Below, one piece after another: positions 1-6,867 of a stretch of 14,430 nucleotides of DNA. Each line of letters begins with the position of its first letter. The stretch's first letter is position 1. The position numbers and the translations under genes were made by a program. The notes beneath the pieces are model-generated. The model worked only from the letters and a program-made list of their open reading frames with translations, searched no databases and had not been told where the DNA came from. Source of the DNA: an uncultured Nitrospina sp. (lineage in GTDB: Bacteria > Nitrospinota > Nitrospinia > Nitrospinales > VA-1); NCBI GenBank assembly GCA_913044145.1, contig CAJWOD010000017.1, positions 1 through 14,430 of the forward strand, given 5' to 3'.

Positions 1-251
1 TGGCGCTGTTAATCACAGAAGATTGTGTTAACTGTGGTGTTTGTGAACCTGAATGCCCTAACGAAGCAATTTCAGAGGGCGATGATATATTCGTTATCGA
101 ATGGGAAAGCTGTACTGAATGCGTGGGTTGGTATGAGGAAGCACAATGTGTAGAGGTCTGTCCTGTAGATTGCATACCAAAAGATCCTGATCATGTTGAA
201 ACTAAAGAAGAGCTTTTGGAAAAAAAGGAAAAACTCGTCAACGGCGGCTAA
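1..251 (+). CDS. YfhL-type 2[4Fe-4S] ferredoxin (5' edge cut by one base)
   Basis: This is a small cytoplasmic electron carrier with two [4Fe-4S] clusters. The window starts at the second base of what is almost certainly an ATG (tg, then GCG CTG TTA), so the protein would be 83 residues beginning MALLITEDC. The first cluster motif is C9-x2-C12-x2-C15-x3-C19-P. The second is C38-x2-C41-x8-C50-x3-C54-P, and the eight-residue insertion is characteristic of the YfhL/Allochromatium ferredoxin family. An extra cysteine (C58) follows the second motif. The C-terminus (about residues 66-80) is a charged Glu/Lys-rich helix. The Nfu gene follows after 91 bp, which fits an iron-sulfur theme, but no shared operon is proven. 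The redox partner cannot be inferred. Confidence 0.93.
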   Translation, partial: ALLITEDCVNCGVCEPECPNEAISEGDDIFVIEWESCTECVGWYEEAQCVEVCPVDCIPKDPDHVETKEELLEKKEKLVNGG

Positions 252-310
252 TGGGTAGTACGACAGGTTCCGTCTTTTTAAACAAGAATACATAATAGCT
301 GTCTTTGATT

Positions 311-320
311 GATAATTATC
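311..320. promoter_or_regulatory. Perfect 10-bp palindrome GATAATTATC upstream of nfu
   Basis: GATAATTATC is a perfect palindrome 22 bp upstream of the Nfu start. Its half-site GATAAT resembles the unit of Fur-type iron boxes, which would be fitting for an Fe-S gene. It is short and AT-rich, so chance is quite possible. It is only a candidate operator. Confidence 0.2.
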
Positions 321-342
321 GATGGTTCAACTAATGTTTTAA

Positions 343-573
343 ATGGAATCTATGAAAGAAGAAGTAGAAGAAGTGCTTGAAACCCTGCGGCCCATGCTAA
401 TGCAGGATGGAGGCAATGTAGAATTAGTGGACATAGAAGATGGAGTGGTTAAAGTGCGCTTGGTTGGTGCTTGTAGTTCCTGCTCCAGCTCCACGATGAC
501 TCTAAAAATGGGAATCGAGAAAGCGCTTAAAAAAGCCATTCCCATGGTACGCTGCCTAGAAAGTGTCGAGTAG
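343..573 (+). CDS. NifU C-terminal domain (Nfu) iron-sulfur cluster carrier
   Basis: This 76-residue protein consists entirely of a NifU C-terminal domain, which holds a [4Fe-4S] cluster at a dimer interface and delivers it to apo-proteins in the cytoplasm. The N-terminal part (about 1-30) has the family pattern with RPMLMQDGGNVELVDIEDG, followed by V-x-V-R-L-x-G-A-C44-S-S-C47 and the S-S-T-M-T-L-K-x-G-I-E helix. C44 and C47 are the cluster ligands. The length is normal for a stand-alone Nfu. The start is ATG at 343, with a second in-frame ATG at 352 as an alternative. No good Shine-Dalgarno is visible before either. It sits between a ferredoxin and a TlpA-like gene with gaps of 91 and 64 bp. 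Confidence 0.93.
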   Translation: MESMKEEVEEVLETLRPMLMQDGGNVELVDIEDGVVKVRLVGACSSCSSSTMTLKMGIEKALKKAIPMVRCLESVE

Positions 574-616
574 ATCTGCTTAAAACTTAAACACCGTTTT
601 ATCCATTACCCCCTTT

Positions 617-632
617 GTTTGCGTATACAAAC
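617..632. promoter_or_regulatory. Imperfect palindrome just before the TlpA-like gene
   Basis: GTTTG at 617-621 is mirrored by CAAAC at 628-632 around CGTATA, ending 5 bp before the GTG start at 638. This is the position of a repressor operator or an initiation-region element. There is no recognisable Shine-Dalgarno in this stretch. Functional status is unknown. Confidence 0.2.
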
Positions 633-637
633 CATTA

Positions 638-1156
638 GTGAATAAACCATTCCATAAAAATTATTTCTTACTCCTTGTTGCTATTCTGGCCTTGTTTTTT
701 GTTTTAAACGGCCCTACTTTTGCGCAAATAGAAGAAGGGGTTGATGCTCCCAATTTCACTCTTAAAAACCTCGAGGGAAAAGAAGTCAGCTTAAACGAAT
801 TTCGTGGAAAATATGTTTTATTAAATTTCTGGGCTACCTGGTGTGGACCCTGCAAAATAGAAATGCCTTCTTTGGAAACTTTATATCAAAGATTCAAAAA
901 TAAAAACTTTGAAATGCTGGCTATCTCGAACGACATGTACGGTGCAACAGTTGTAAAAGCCTTTGTAAAAGCCAACAAAATTAATTTCCCGGTACTACTC
1001 GATCAACAATTAAAGGCCAGCAATAAGTTTGGCGTCGTCAGCCTTCCCTCTACATTTATGATCGATCCAAAGGGTAAAATTATCGGAGCCATTTTAGGCG
1101 CAGAAAACTGGGCCACGCCCAACAATATTCTTTATTTTGAAAACCTTCTTAAGTAA
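638..1156 (+). CDS. TlpA/ResA-like periplasmic thiol-disulfide oxidoreductase
   Basis: This 172-residue thioredoxin-fold protein has an N-terminal export signal: a basic start, a hydrophobic stretch at about 9-24, and a probable cleavage after TFA29. The mature part follows the AhpC/TSA-Redoxin pattern: A-P-N-F-T-L-K-N-L-x-G-K at about 37-48, then N-F-W-A-T-W-C69-G-P-C72 with the redox-active pair, and a cis-proline-type loop V-V-S-L-P-S-T-F near residue 129. TlpA/ResA proteins reduce disulfides in the periplasm, often in apocytochrome c or other Cys proteins, and take electrons from CcdA/DsbD. The next gene, 11 bp downstream, carries exactly such a CcdA domain, which supports a two-gene operon. 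The start is GTG at 638, with no clear Shine-Dalgarno. No earlier Met in this frame gives a better signal peptide. Confidence 0.92.
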   Translation: MNKPFHKNYFLLLVAILALFFVLNGPTFAQIEEGVDAPNFTLKNLEGKEVSLNEFRGKYVLLNFWATWCGPCKIEMPSLETLYQRFKNKNFEMLAISNDMYGATVVKAFVKANKINFPVLLDQQLKASNKFGVVSLPSTFMIDPKGKIIGAILGAENWATPNNILYFENLLK

Positions 1157-1165
1157 AGGATAAGG
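1156..1165 (+). promoter_or_regulatory. Ribosome binding site deciding the TTG start of the FGE-CcdA fusion
   Basis: The sequence AAGGATAAGG overlaps the stop codon of the preceding gene. The AAGGA element ends 7 bp before TTG at 1168. This spacing, and the signal peptide encoded immediately after, argue for TTG as the true start. Confidence 0.6.
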
Positions 1166-1167
1166 CT

Positions 1168-2928
1168 TTGCTTCTTCGATCAAAATTTTTTTTATTGGTG
1201 CTTGCAGCTTTATTGCTACCCTTATCGGTTTGGGCTGAGACCACCACTGAAAATTCTTTGGAAGGAGAGATGATTTATATCCCCTCCGGACATTTCTTTT
1301 TTGGCACCAACAAAAAAGATGAAATTGCCGAAGCCCTTTCCCTAGGAATACCCAAACCGTGGTATGCAGACGAGACCCCACGGCAAAAGATTTTCCTTAA
1401 AGGGTTTTATATCGATAAGTTTGAAGTTACAAACGAACGTTATAAAAAGTTTGTTGACGATTTAGGGGCAGCCCCTCCCGAAAACTGGAAAAATAATAAT
1501 TTCCCGGAAGGAAAAAATAAAGAGCCCGTAATATGGGTGACCTGGTTTGATGCCGCTAACTTTTGCCAGTGGGCAAAGAAAGTGCTACCCACTGAAAAGC
1601 AATGGGAACGAGCTGCAAAAGGAACAGAAGGTAATGAATACCCATGGGGAAACGAGTATCAATCCGATATCGCGAACCTTTCCAAGGGCGCTGGTAGTAA
1701 GAACAAACCCGTAACAGTAGGCAGCTTTCCAAAATCAACAAGTAAGGAGGGAGTACACGATCTGGTGGGGAACGTTTGGGAGTGGGTAGAGGACGATTAC
1801 AGGCCTTATAAAGGCAGCACTTATAAAAATAACTATTACAATTCTGGATATAAAATATTACGCGGACACTCTGCAAGTGATATCGGTCATTTTCCGGGTA
1901 CCATGTATACAAATGCCATTAAAATGTTTGCCCGCAGTGGCTATAGACAGTTCGCAAATCCAGATGAGCCTGGACCAGACGTGGGGTTTCGCTGCGTAAG
2001 CGAAAACAAACCTTCTCAAATCAAAACGGGATTATCTTTATCAAGCTCACCTAATACAACAGGGTCAACTAACAAAACTAACTCTATAGAAAAAGCTTTG
2101 CTTCAGAATACGATATCTGAAGCTAAGGCCATATTTAATCCATTCACTCCAAAATCTAACCTTCCTGAATCAGGAATCCTTGTCTTAACGTTTCTGGCGT
2201 TTATCGCCGGGGTATTCAGTTTTTTATCTCCCTGCACCTTACCCATCCTTCCCGCTTATTTTGCCGTGACAGCACAAACCGACCGAGCGCGCATGGGCAT
2301 GATGTCCCTCGCTTTCTTTATTGGGCTTGCCAGTCTCTTCGTTGCCATGGGAGCTTCTGCCAGCGCACTGGGCCAATTATTGCGCAACTATATGTTTCAG
2401 ATTTCGCAAATCGGTGGTGGAATAGTTGTAATCTTTGGTGTCATGACCCTGTTTGGAAAAGGATTTTCAGGAGCTAGTTTTCAGGGAAAACCTGCATCCA
2501 CTTTTATCGGGTTCTTCCTGTTCGGCGCGACCTTCGCTCTGGGCTGGACACCATGCGTCGGCCCCATCCTTTCGAGCATCCTCATGCTGGCGGCATCTGA
2601 AAAAACCGTAATTCAAGGAATGAACCTTTTGTTCTTTTATGCGGTTGGGCTCGGCCTACCTTTAATTCTTGTAGCGACCTTGTGCGGCAACCTACCCAAA
2701 GACGGAATGTTTTGGACTTTGCTACGAGGAAAAGGCTGGAATATTCCTATTGGTAGAAAAACTGTTTTCCTCCACACCACCAATCTGTTCAGTGGAATTT
2801 TATTGATCCTATTAGGAGTCGTTCTTGCCACCGGCTACATGACCTATGTCAACAGCCTCATTCCCATAGAAATTCAACTCTGGTTCAGCAAATTTGAAGA
2901 AGGTGTCCTGCAGTGGTTCACCTCCTAA
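1168..2928 (+). CDS. Fusion: periplasmic FGE-sulfatase-fold domain + CcdA/DsbD-type transmembrane domain
   Basis: This 586-residue protein joins two modules. Residues 1-23 are a signal peptide ending VWA. Residues about 33-277 are an FGE-sulfatase/SUMF1-fold domain, with M-I-Y-I-P-S-G at 35-41, Y-x-D-K-F-E-V-T-N-E near 81-90, L-P-T-E-K-Q-W-E-R-A-A-K-G at 140-152, G-N-V-W-E-W at 201-206, L-R-G at 231-233 and G-F-R-C at 273-276. The cysteine pair of true formylglycine-generating enzymes is absent; C133 and C276 are the only cysteines here. A Ser/Thr/Asn-rich linker (about 280-335) leads to a CcdA-like domain of about six membrane helices, with F-L-S-P-C356-T-L-P and G-W-T-P-C463-V-G-P, the conserved redox cysteines. 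CcdA passes electrons from cytoplasmic thioredoxin to periplasmic thiol proteins. The upstream TlpA-like protein is the natural partner. The role of the fused FGE-fold domain is unknown. Confidence 0.92.
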   Translation: MLLRSKFFLLVLAALLLPLSVWAETTTENSLEGEMIYIPSGHFFFGTNKKDEIAEALSLGIPKPWYADETPRQKIFLKGFYIDKFEVTNERYKKFVDDLGAAPPENWKNNNFPEGKNKEPVIWVTWFDAANFCQWAKKVLPTEKQWERAAKGTEGNEYPWGNEYQSDIANLSKGAGSKNKPVTVGSFPKSTSKEGVHDLVGNVWEWVEDDYRPYKGSTYKNNYYNSGYKILRGHSASDIGHFPGTMYTNAIKMFARSGYRQFANPDEPGPDVGFRCVSENKPSQIKTGLSLSSSPNTTGSTNKTNSIEKALLQNTISEAKAIFNPFTPKSNLPESGILVLTFLAFIAGVFSFLSPCTLPILPAYFAVTAQTDRARMGMMSLAFFIGLASLFVAMGASASALGQLLRNYMFQISQIGGGIVVIFGVMTLFGKGFSGASFQGKPASTFIGFFLFGATFALGWTPCVGPILSSILMLAASEKTVIQGMNLLFFYAVGLGLPLILVATLCGNLPKDGMFWTLLRGKGWNIPIGRKTVFLHTTNLFSGILLILLGVVLATGYMTYVNSLIPIEIQLWFSKFEEGVLQWFTS

Positions 2929-3045
2929 CATTAAGAGACTATGCAACAACTCACTTTTTCGTCTAACTAAAAATAAGTATCTAGATTGTAAAAGAGGGTA
3001 AAGTTTTGTTAAACTATGGGTAGCTATTAACATATTTTTAGACTT

Positions 3046-3522
3046 ATGAAATTTATTACCAATATATTAGTACTTTCTCTTTTGGTTCTACCTGCTTGTT
3101 CTGGGGTAAGTTCGGTTACTAAAAAACGATACCAAAATACTGAAAACACTATTGTACTTAAAGATTTAACCTCCAGTGATTTTGATCTTCAAGATGCTGG
3201 CTCGCAATTGCAGGGTGCTATTGAAGATGCCATGGCAGACACGAGTTATACCCTCGCGGGCGAAAGTGCACGCTATATCCTGAAATATAAAGTTCTCGAA
3301 TTCGATGGGGGCAGTCGTTTAGCTCGCATCGCAACGATGGGGTTTTCTGACTCAGCCAAAGCCAAATTAAGAGTCAAGGCCGCACTTTTTGATGGCCGAG
3401 ATATGGTTGGAGCCTGGGAAGTCGATTCATTTGTAAAAGGTGGTCTCACGGGCGGCACTGAAGAAAAATTATTTGAACGCGCAGCTAATGAAATTACAAG
3501 TCATCTTAAAGGCGACTTCTAA
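3046..3522 (+). CDS. Small lipoprotein, DUF4410-like
   Basis: This 158-residue protein begins with a lipoprotein signal: MKFITN, a hydrophobic stretch and the lipobox L-P-A-C18. Serine at +2 suggests the outer membrane by the E. coli sorting rule. The mature part has an alternating strand/helix pattern, with Y-I-L-K-Y-K-V-L-E-F near 82-91 followed by glycine-containing S-R-x-A-R-I-A-T-M-G-F-S and K-A-K-L-R-V-K-A. This resembles DUF4410-type envelope lipoproteins, a recognition made by eye. Function is unknown. The gene stands alone, 117 bp after the fusion gene and convergent with the minus-strand cluster, whose last stop is 29 bp away. A weak promoter-like pair, TTGTTA at 3006 and TAACAT at 3028 (16-bp spacing), precedes it. 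No Shine-Dalgarno is evident. Confidence 0.75.
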   Translation: MKFITNILVLSLLVLPACSGVSSVTKKRYQNTENTIVLKDLTSSDFDLQDAGSQLQGAIEDAMADTSYTLAGESARYILKYKVLEFDGGSRLARIATMGFSDSAKAKLRVKAALFDGRDMVGAWEVDSFVKGGLTGGTEEKLFERAANEITSHLKGDF

Positions 3523-3551
3523 AATACTTCCCATATTCTTTTACTCTTTCC

Positions 3552-4322
3552 TCAGTTAGCATCTTTCGCGCAACGAAACCCAAGAAAATTAAGTTTGGAG
3601 TCTGGTTCCATCCAATTCCTATAATAGGTTGGTGAAAATTTTATCGTAATATGCGTCTGTAATAATCCACCTCGTATTACCTTAAATAACTTCTGTTCAT
3701 CTTCAGGCTGCTCTGGATAAGTATACCCTTCACCAATCCATTCCCATACATTATGACCCATCCCATAAACTCCGTAAGGACTGATCCATTCCTTTCTTTT
3801 ATCCACGGGCTCTGCCATAAAACCTGAAAAACCATTATTAGGATGCTTAACGAAGTTCAACCATGGCCATTTCCTACCATCGGTACCGCGTGCAGCTTTT
3901 TCCCATTCGATTTCCGTTGGTAACCGCTTGCCTTGTGCCTTGCAAAATTCTAATGACTGCGAATAAGAAACATGCGTGACAGGGTACAACGCCGACTTGG
4001 GAGAAAAAGTATATTTCGGTTGAAATTTCTTGTATTGTTCGCGGCTTACTTCATAACGATCAATGAAATAAGCATCCGATGCTACCCTTTGACCCATACG
4101 GGTTCGTGGTTCTTCTTTATGCCCCATTATAAAATCCCCGGCAGGGATATAAACCATCTCTCCCGGAACCTGTAACCCGGCAGGAACATCTACTTCTATC
4201 TGTACTACTTCGTAAGAATCGCAAGCGGAAAATAAAAGAATAAAGGCAAAGGAGAGAAAACGCAGAAAAACGAATGTAATACGTTCGAATATATTTATTA
4301 GCTTTTGAAGCATCGACTTCAT
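3552..4322 (-). CDS. FGE-sulfatase-fold (SUMF1/EgtB/PvdO superfamily) lipoprotein
   Basis: This is a 256-residue protein if it begins at the ATG at 4322, which follows the preceding stop by 10 bp. The reading frame is open to 4421, but that extension overlaps the molybdoenzyme gene and would bury the signal peptide behind 33 extra residues. The hydrophobic segment at about 15-31 ends in lipobox-like F-S-A-C34. Asp35 at +2 is the E. coli inner-membrane retention signal, so it may stay at the inner membrane facing the periplasm. The fold motifs are E-M-V-Y-I-P-A-G-D-F, Y-x-x-D-R-Y-E-V-S, R-L-P-T-E-I-E-W-E-K-A-A-R-G, N-V-W-E-W, R-G-G and G-F-R-C. Between R-G-G and G-F-R-C there is no cysteine, so FGE catalysis is unlikely. 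Its place right after the Mo-enzyme gene suggests a partner or assembly role, which is inference. Confidence 0.85.
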   Translation of the reverse strand: MKSMLQKLINIFERITFVFLRFLSFAFILLFSACDSYEVVQIEVDVPAGLQVPGEMVYIPAGDFIMGHKEEPRTRMGQRVASDAYFIDRYEVSREQYKKFQPKYTFSPKSALYPVTHVSYSQSLEFCKAQGKRLPTEIEWEKAARGTDGRKWPWLNFVKHPNNGFSGFMAEPVDKRKEWISPYGVYGMGHNVWEWIGEGYTYPEQPEDEQKLFKVIRGGLLQTHITIKFSPTYYRNWMEPDSKLNFLGFRCAKDAN

Positions 4323-4332
4323 GAAACCCGTG

Positions 4333-5112
4333 TCACACGGGTGGGCGTTTGTCGAAGAAATGGAAAACCTCACCACCGTTGATCGGTAGAGGCTTTTTAT
4401 TAAAATCGAGAGGATGGTCAATACCCGGTTGAATTGTTCCGTCTACAGAGTAGGGACCGCTGTTAGACCAATAGTTTCTTTTACGTGTATCCAGAAACTT
4501 GATACTCGTGATGTACTTGATATTCTTGTATCCGTATTTATATGGCGCAATCAATCGCAACGGGTAACCATGATCCTTGCTCAAAGACTTTCCGTTCATA
4601 CGCAAAACAAATAACACACGTGGACGCAGTAACTCTTCTACCGCAAAACTCTCGTAATAGGAATCAGCCGACTGAATATAAACAAATTTCGCTGCAGGAT
4701 CGGGTTGCACCTTTTCGACAAGTTCCGAAAATTTGAAACCCTCCCATTTCGCTTTTGCCGACCAGCATTCAACGCACTTGAGACGAGAAACCTGGGATAC
4801 CATTTTGAATCCGAACAAATCTTCGTAACCGAGTCCGATAGGATTCTTCACCATTCCGCCAACGGCAAGCCCCCAATTTCCCATATCCACTCCCAAAAAA
4901 GGATTTGCGCTGCGAATATGAAAACCAGGGACATCACGATTTTGAATGTACTGTTTGGGAACATTTTTATCATTACGAAAATCATCTTTAGCAGAGACCC
5001 GACCGGGAAGAAGTGCGGAAAGACCCGCAAAGGAAATGAGCTTTAAAATATCACGTCGCAAAAATCCTTTTTTATATTTAACTTCATCTGGATTTTTGTT
5101 TTGGCTGGCCAT
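4333..5112 (-). CDS. Tat-exported sulfite-oxidase/MsrP-family molybdopterin oxidoreductase
   Basis: This 259-residue protein is predicted to be a periplasmic molybdenum-cofactor enzyme. Residues 17-27 (F-L-R-R-D-I-L-K-L-I-S) form a twin-arginine motif, followed by a hydrophobic stretch and a cleavage-like V-S-A near 41, so export should occur folded with cofactor. The Mo ligand is C113 in L-K-C-V-E-C-W-S, matching the C-V-E-x-W-S motif of MsrP (YedY). The family motif P-L-R-L-x-x-P-Y-K-Y-G-Y-K-N-I-K lies near 183-199. MsrP repairs oxidised methionines with the haem membrane protein MsrQ, but no MsrQ gene is adjacent; an FGE-fold lipoprotein is there instead. Other sulfite-oxidase-like activities are therefore possible. 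It begins 4 bp after the dapB stop, implying translation from the dap transcript. Confidence 0.88.
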   Translation of the reverse strand: MASQNKNPDEVKYKKGFLRRDILKLISFAGLSALLPGRVSAKDDFRNDKNVPKQYIQNRDVPGFHIRSANPFLGVDMGNWGLAVGGMVKNPIGLGYEDLFGFKMVSQVSRLKCVECWSAKAKWEGFKFSELVEKVQPDPAAKFVYIQSADSYYESFAVEELLRPRVLFVLRMNGKSLSKDHGYPLRLIAPYKYGYKNIKYITSIKFLDTRKRNYWSNSGPYSVDGTIQPGIDHPLDFNKKPLPINGGEVFHFFDKRPPV

Positions 5113-5116
5113 GACT

Positions 5117-5917
5117 TTATTTCAATTCCAGAACATCTTGCATATCGTAAATACCTTTGGATTGATTAAGAATCCATTCTGCTGCCCGGATAGAGCCACG
5201 AGCGAAGGTTTGCCTGCTTTGTGCGCGGTGAAAAATTTCAAAGTTCTCACCCATACCGCCAAACAAAACACGATGTTCCCCAATTATATCCCCAGCACGC
5301 ACAGTGTGGATACCAATTTCCTTTGCCGTACGCTCCGTGATGCCCTGCCTTCCATAAACCCCGACCTCATCGAGATCGCGGTCTAGCGAATCGGCAACGA
5401 TTTCAGAAATACGTACCGCAGTACCGCTGGGAGCATCTTTTTTAAACTTGTGGTGGGCCTCAACAATTTCTACATCATAATCATCTCCTAGAGCACGCGC
5501 CGCATCGGCGACCAGCTTGAACAAAACATTCACTCCGATACTCATATTGGGCGCAACCACTAATGGGATTTTTTGTGCAAGCCCTGCAATTTCTTTTTTC
5601 TGTTCTGCCGAAAACCCCGTTGTGCCGACCACAACTGGTTTTCCGATTTTTGCAGCAGCCTTAAGGGTAAACATGCTGGACGCCGGGGTAGTAAAATCGA
5701 TAGCGACATCACACGATTGGAAAGCAATCGCCGGGTCATCCACAATTAAAACCCCTTTATTATCACTGCCTATTATTTTTCCAACATCCTGACTTATTAA
5801 GTCGCTACCCGCGCACTCGGTTCCGCCACCCAGCTCCACACCATCGGTGTCTTCAATACACTCGGCAATCGTCGTGCCCATGCGTCCTGCAATTCCTATA
5901 ACCAAAATTTTTGCCAA
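5117..5917 (-). CDS. dapB: 4-hydroxy-tetrahydrodipicolinate reductase DapB
   Basis: This 266-residue cytoplasmic enzyme reduces the DapA product with NAD(P)H to tetrahydrodipicolinate on the way to diaminopimelate and lysine. Residues 8-14 (G-I-A-G-R-M-G) form the nucleotide-binding loop. D-F-T-x-P at 74-78 and V-V-G-T-T-G at 96-101 are typical. The signature E-A-H-H-K-F-K-K-D-A-P-S-G-T-A at 153-167 carries the catalytic histidine pair and lysine. The length is normal. Its start is TTG at 5917, supported by AGGAG eight bases upstream. An out-of-frame ATG at 5924 is only one base from that site. It lies between dapA (51 bp) and the molybdoenzyme gene (4 bp). Confidence 0.97.
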   Translation of the reverse strand: MAKILVIGIAGRMGTTIAECIEDTDGVELGGGTECAGSDLISQDVGKIIGSDNKGVLIVDDPAIAFQSCDVAIDFTTPASSMFTLKAAAKIGKPVVVGTTGFSAEQKKEIAGLAQKIPLVVAPNMSIGVNVLFKLVADAARALGDDYDVEIVEAHHKFKKDAPSGTAVRISEIVADSLDRDLDEVGVYGRQGITERTAKEIGIHTVRAGDIIGEHRVLFGGMGENFEIFHRAQSRQTFARGSIRAAEWILNQSKGIYDMQDVLELK

Positions 5918-5925
5918 AAGACATG

Positions 5926-5930
5926 CTCCT
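5926..5930 (-). promoter_or_regulatory. Shine-Dalgarno AGGAG for dapB
   Basis: AGGAG on the minus strand lies 8 bases before the TTG at 5917. An out-of-frame ATG at 5924-5922 is too close to be used. The protein also starts directly with M-A-K-I-L-V-I-G, as DapB proteins do, so the rare TTG start is well supported. Confidence 0.65.
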
Positions 5931-5968
5931 ATTAATAATTAAATTAGGTTCCGTTTTGATTGTCTGCG

Positions 5969-6841
5969 CTATGCCAGGGAATATTCTTCAAGAACAGATT
6001 GTAATGCTGCCAGATTGTTTTCAGATGGCGCACAAAGAGGCGCACGAAACTCATTATCGATGCGGCCCATAATAGCAAGTGCCGTTTTGACAGGGATCGG
6101 GTTTGTCTCGATAAACATAATGTCATTGAGTTTCATCAATTCATAATGTGCCGACCGGGCCGTCTCCATATCCCCTGCAAGTGCTGCGCTGCATAACCGG
6201 GCGAACTTATCGGGGACAAGATTTGCAGTGACCGAGATCACTCCCTTGCCACCTAAAGCTAATATCGGCCAGGTGAGTGCATCTTCCCCTGAAATAACCT
6301 CAAAAGCAGGTCCGCAGGATTTAATAATTTCGCTAACCTGGACTAAATTTCCCGAAGCTTCTTTAATGCCAACAATATTTTCAATTTGTGAAAGGCGCGC
6401 AACTGTTGCCGGTAACATATTGATCGACGTACGGCTCGGTACGTTATAAAGAACAATCGGAAGTTTTGTCTCTTTTGCGACTGCTGAGAAATGCTGGTAC
6501 AAGCCTTCCTGTGTTGGTTTATTGTAATAGGGCGTTATCAGCAAGGCGCCATCGGCACCCAACTGTTGTGCCGTCACGGTCAATTCGATAGCTTCATGCG
6601 TAGAGTTCGAACCGGTTCCGGCCAACACAGGTATCCTGCCCCCACAGGTTTCCACCGCTAAACGAATGACCTCCTCGTGTTCCTGATGGTCCAGCGTTGC
6701 TGATTCTCCTGTAGTACCACAAGGAACAATACCATTAGTACCATTTTTAATATGGAACTCGATTAATCCTTTAAGAGCTTTCGCATCCACCTTACCGTTT
6801 TTAAACGGAGTGACTATTGCAACAAATGATCCCTCAAACAT
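5969..6841 (-). CDS. dapA: 4-hydroxy-tetrahydrodipicolinate synthase DapA
   Basis: This 290-residue (beta/alpha)8-barrel aldolase condenses pyruvate with aspartate semialdehyde, the first committed step to diaminopimelate. It shows the N-terminal G-S-F-V-A-I-V-T-P-F, G-T-T-G-E at 42-46 (with T44), Y132-N-V-P-S-R137 for the catalytic tyrosine and carboxylate-binding arginine, and G-I-K160-E-A-S-G-N with the Schiff-base lysine. It is full length for the family. It starts with ATG at 6841, 26 bp after the dapF stop. The upstream sequence is AT-rich with no strong ribosome binding site, so translational coupling to dapF is possible. It forms an operon-like block with dapF upstream and dapB downstream. 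Confidence 0.97.
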   Translation of the reverse strand: MFEGSFVAIVTPFKNGKVDAKALKGLIEFHIKNGTNGIVPCGTTGESATLDHQEHEEVIRLAVETCGGRIPVLAGTGSNSTHEAIELTVTAQQLGADGALLITPYYNKPTQEGLYQHFSAVAKETKLPIVLYNVPSRTSINMLPATVARLSQIENIVGIKEASGNLVQVSEIIKSCGPAFEVISGEDALTWPILALGGKGVISVTANLVPDKFARLCSAALAGDMETARSAHYELMKLNDIMFIETNPIPVKTALAIMGRIDNEFRAPLCAPSENNLAALQSVLEEYSLA

Positions 6842-6867
6842 AATATTTTTTTAAACCGGAAGGATTG

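Noticed and set aside
1168..2928. Annotation as formylglycine-generating enzyme or sulfatase activator
   Set aside because: The catalytic cysteine pair is missing and no sulfatase gene is in the window. Only the fold can be claimed.
4323..4421. Longer start for the FGE-fold lipoprotein
   Set aside because: It would overlap the molybdoenzyme gene by 89 bp and place 33 non-signal residues before the lipoprotein signal. The ATG at 4322 gives a proper signal peptide.
4946..5386. 146-codon plus-strand ORF across the molybdoenzyme/dapB junction
   Set aside because: It runs antisense to two well-supported genes, has no domain pattern and no supporting start signal.
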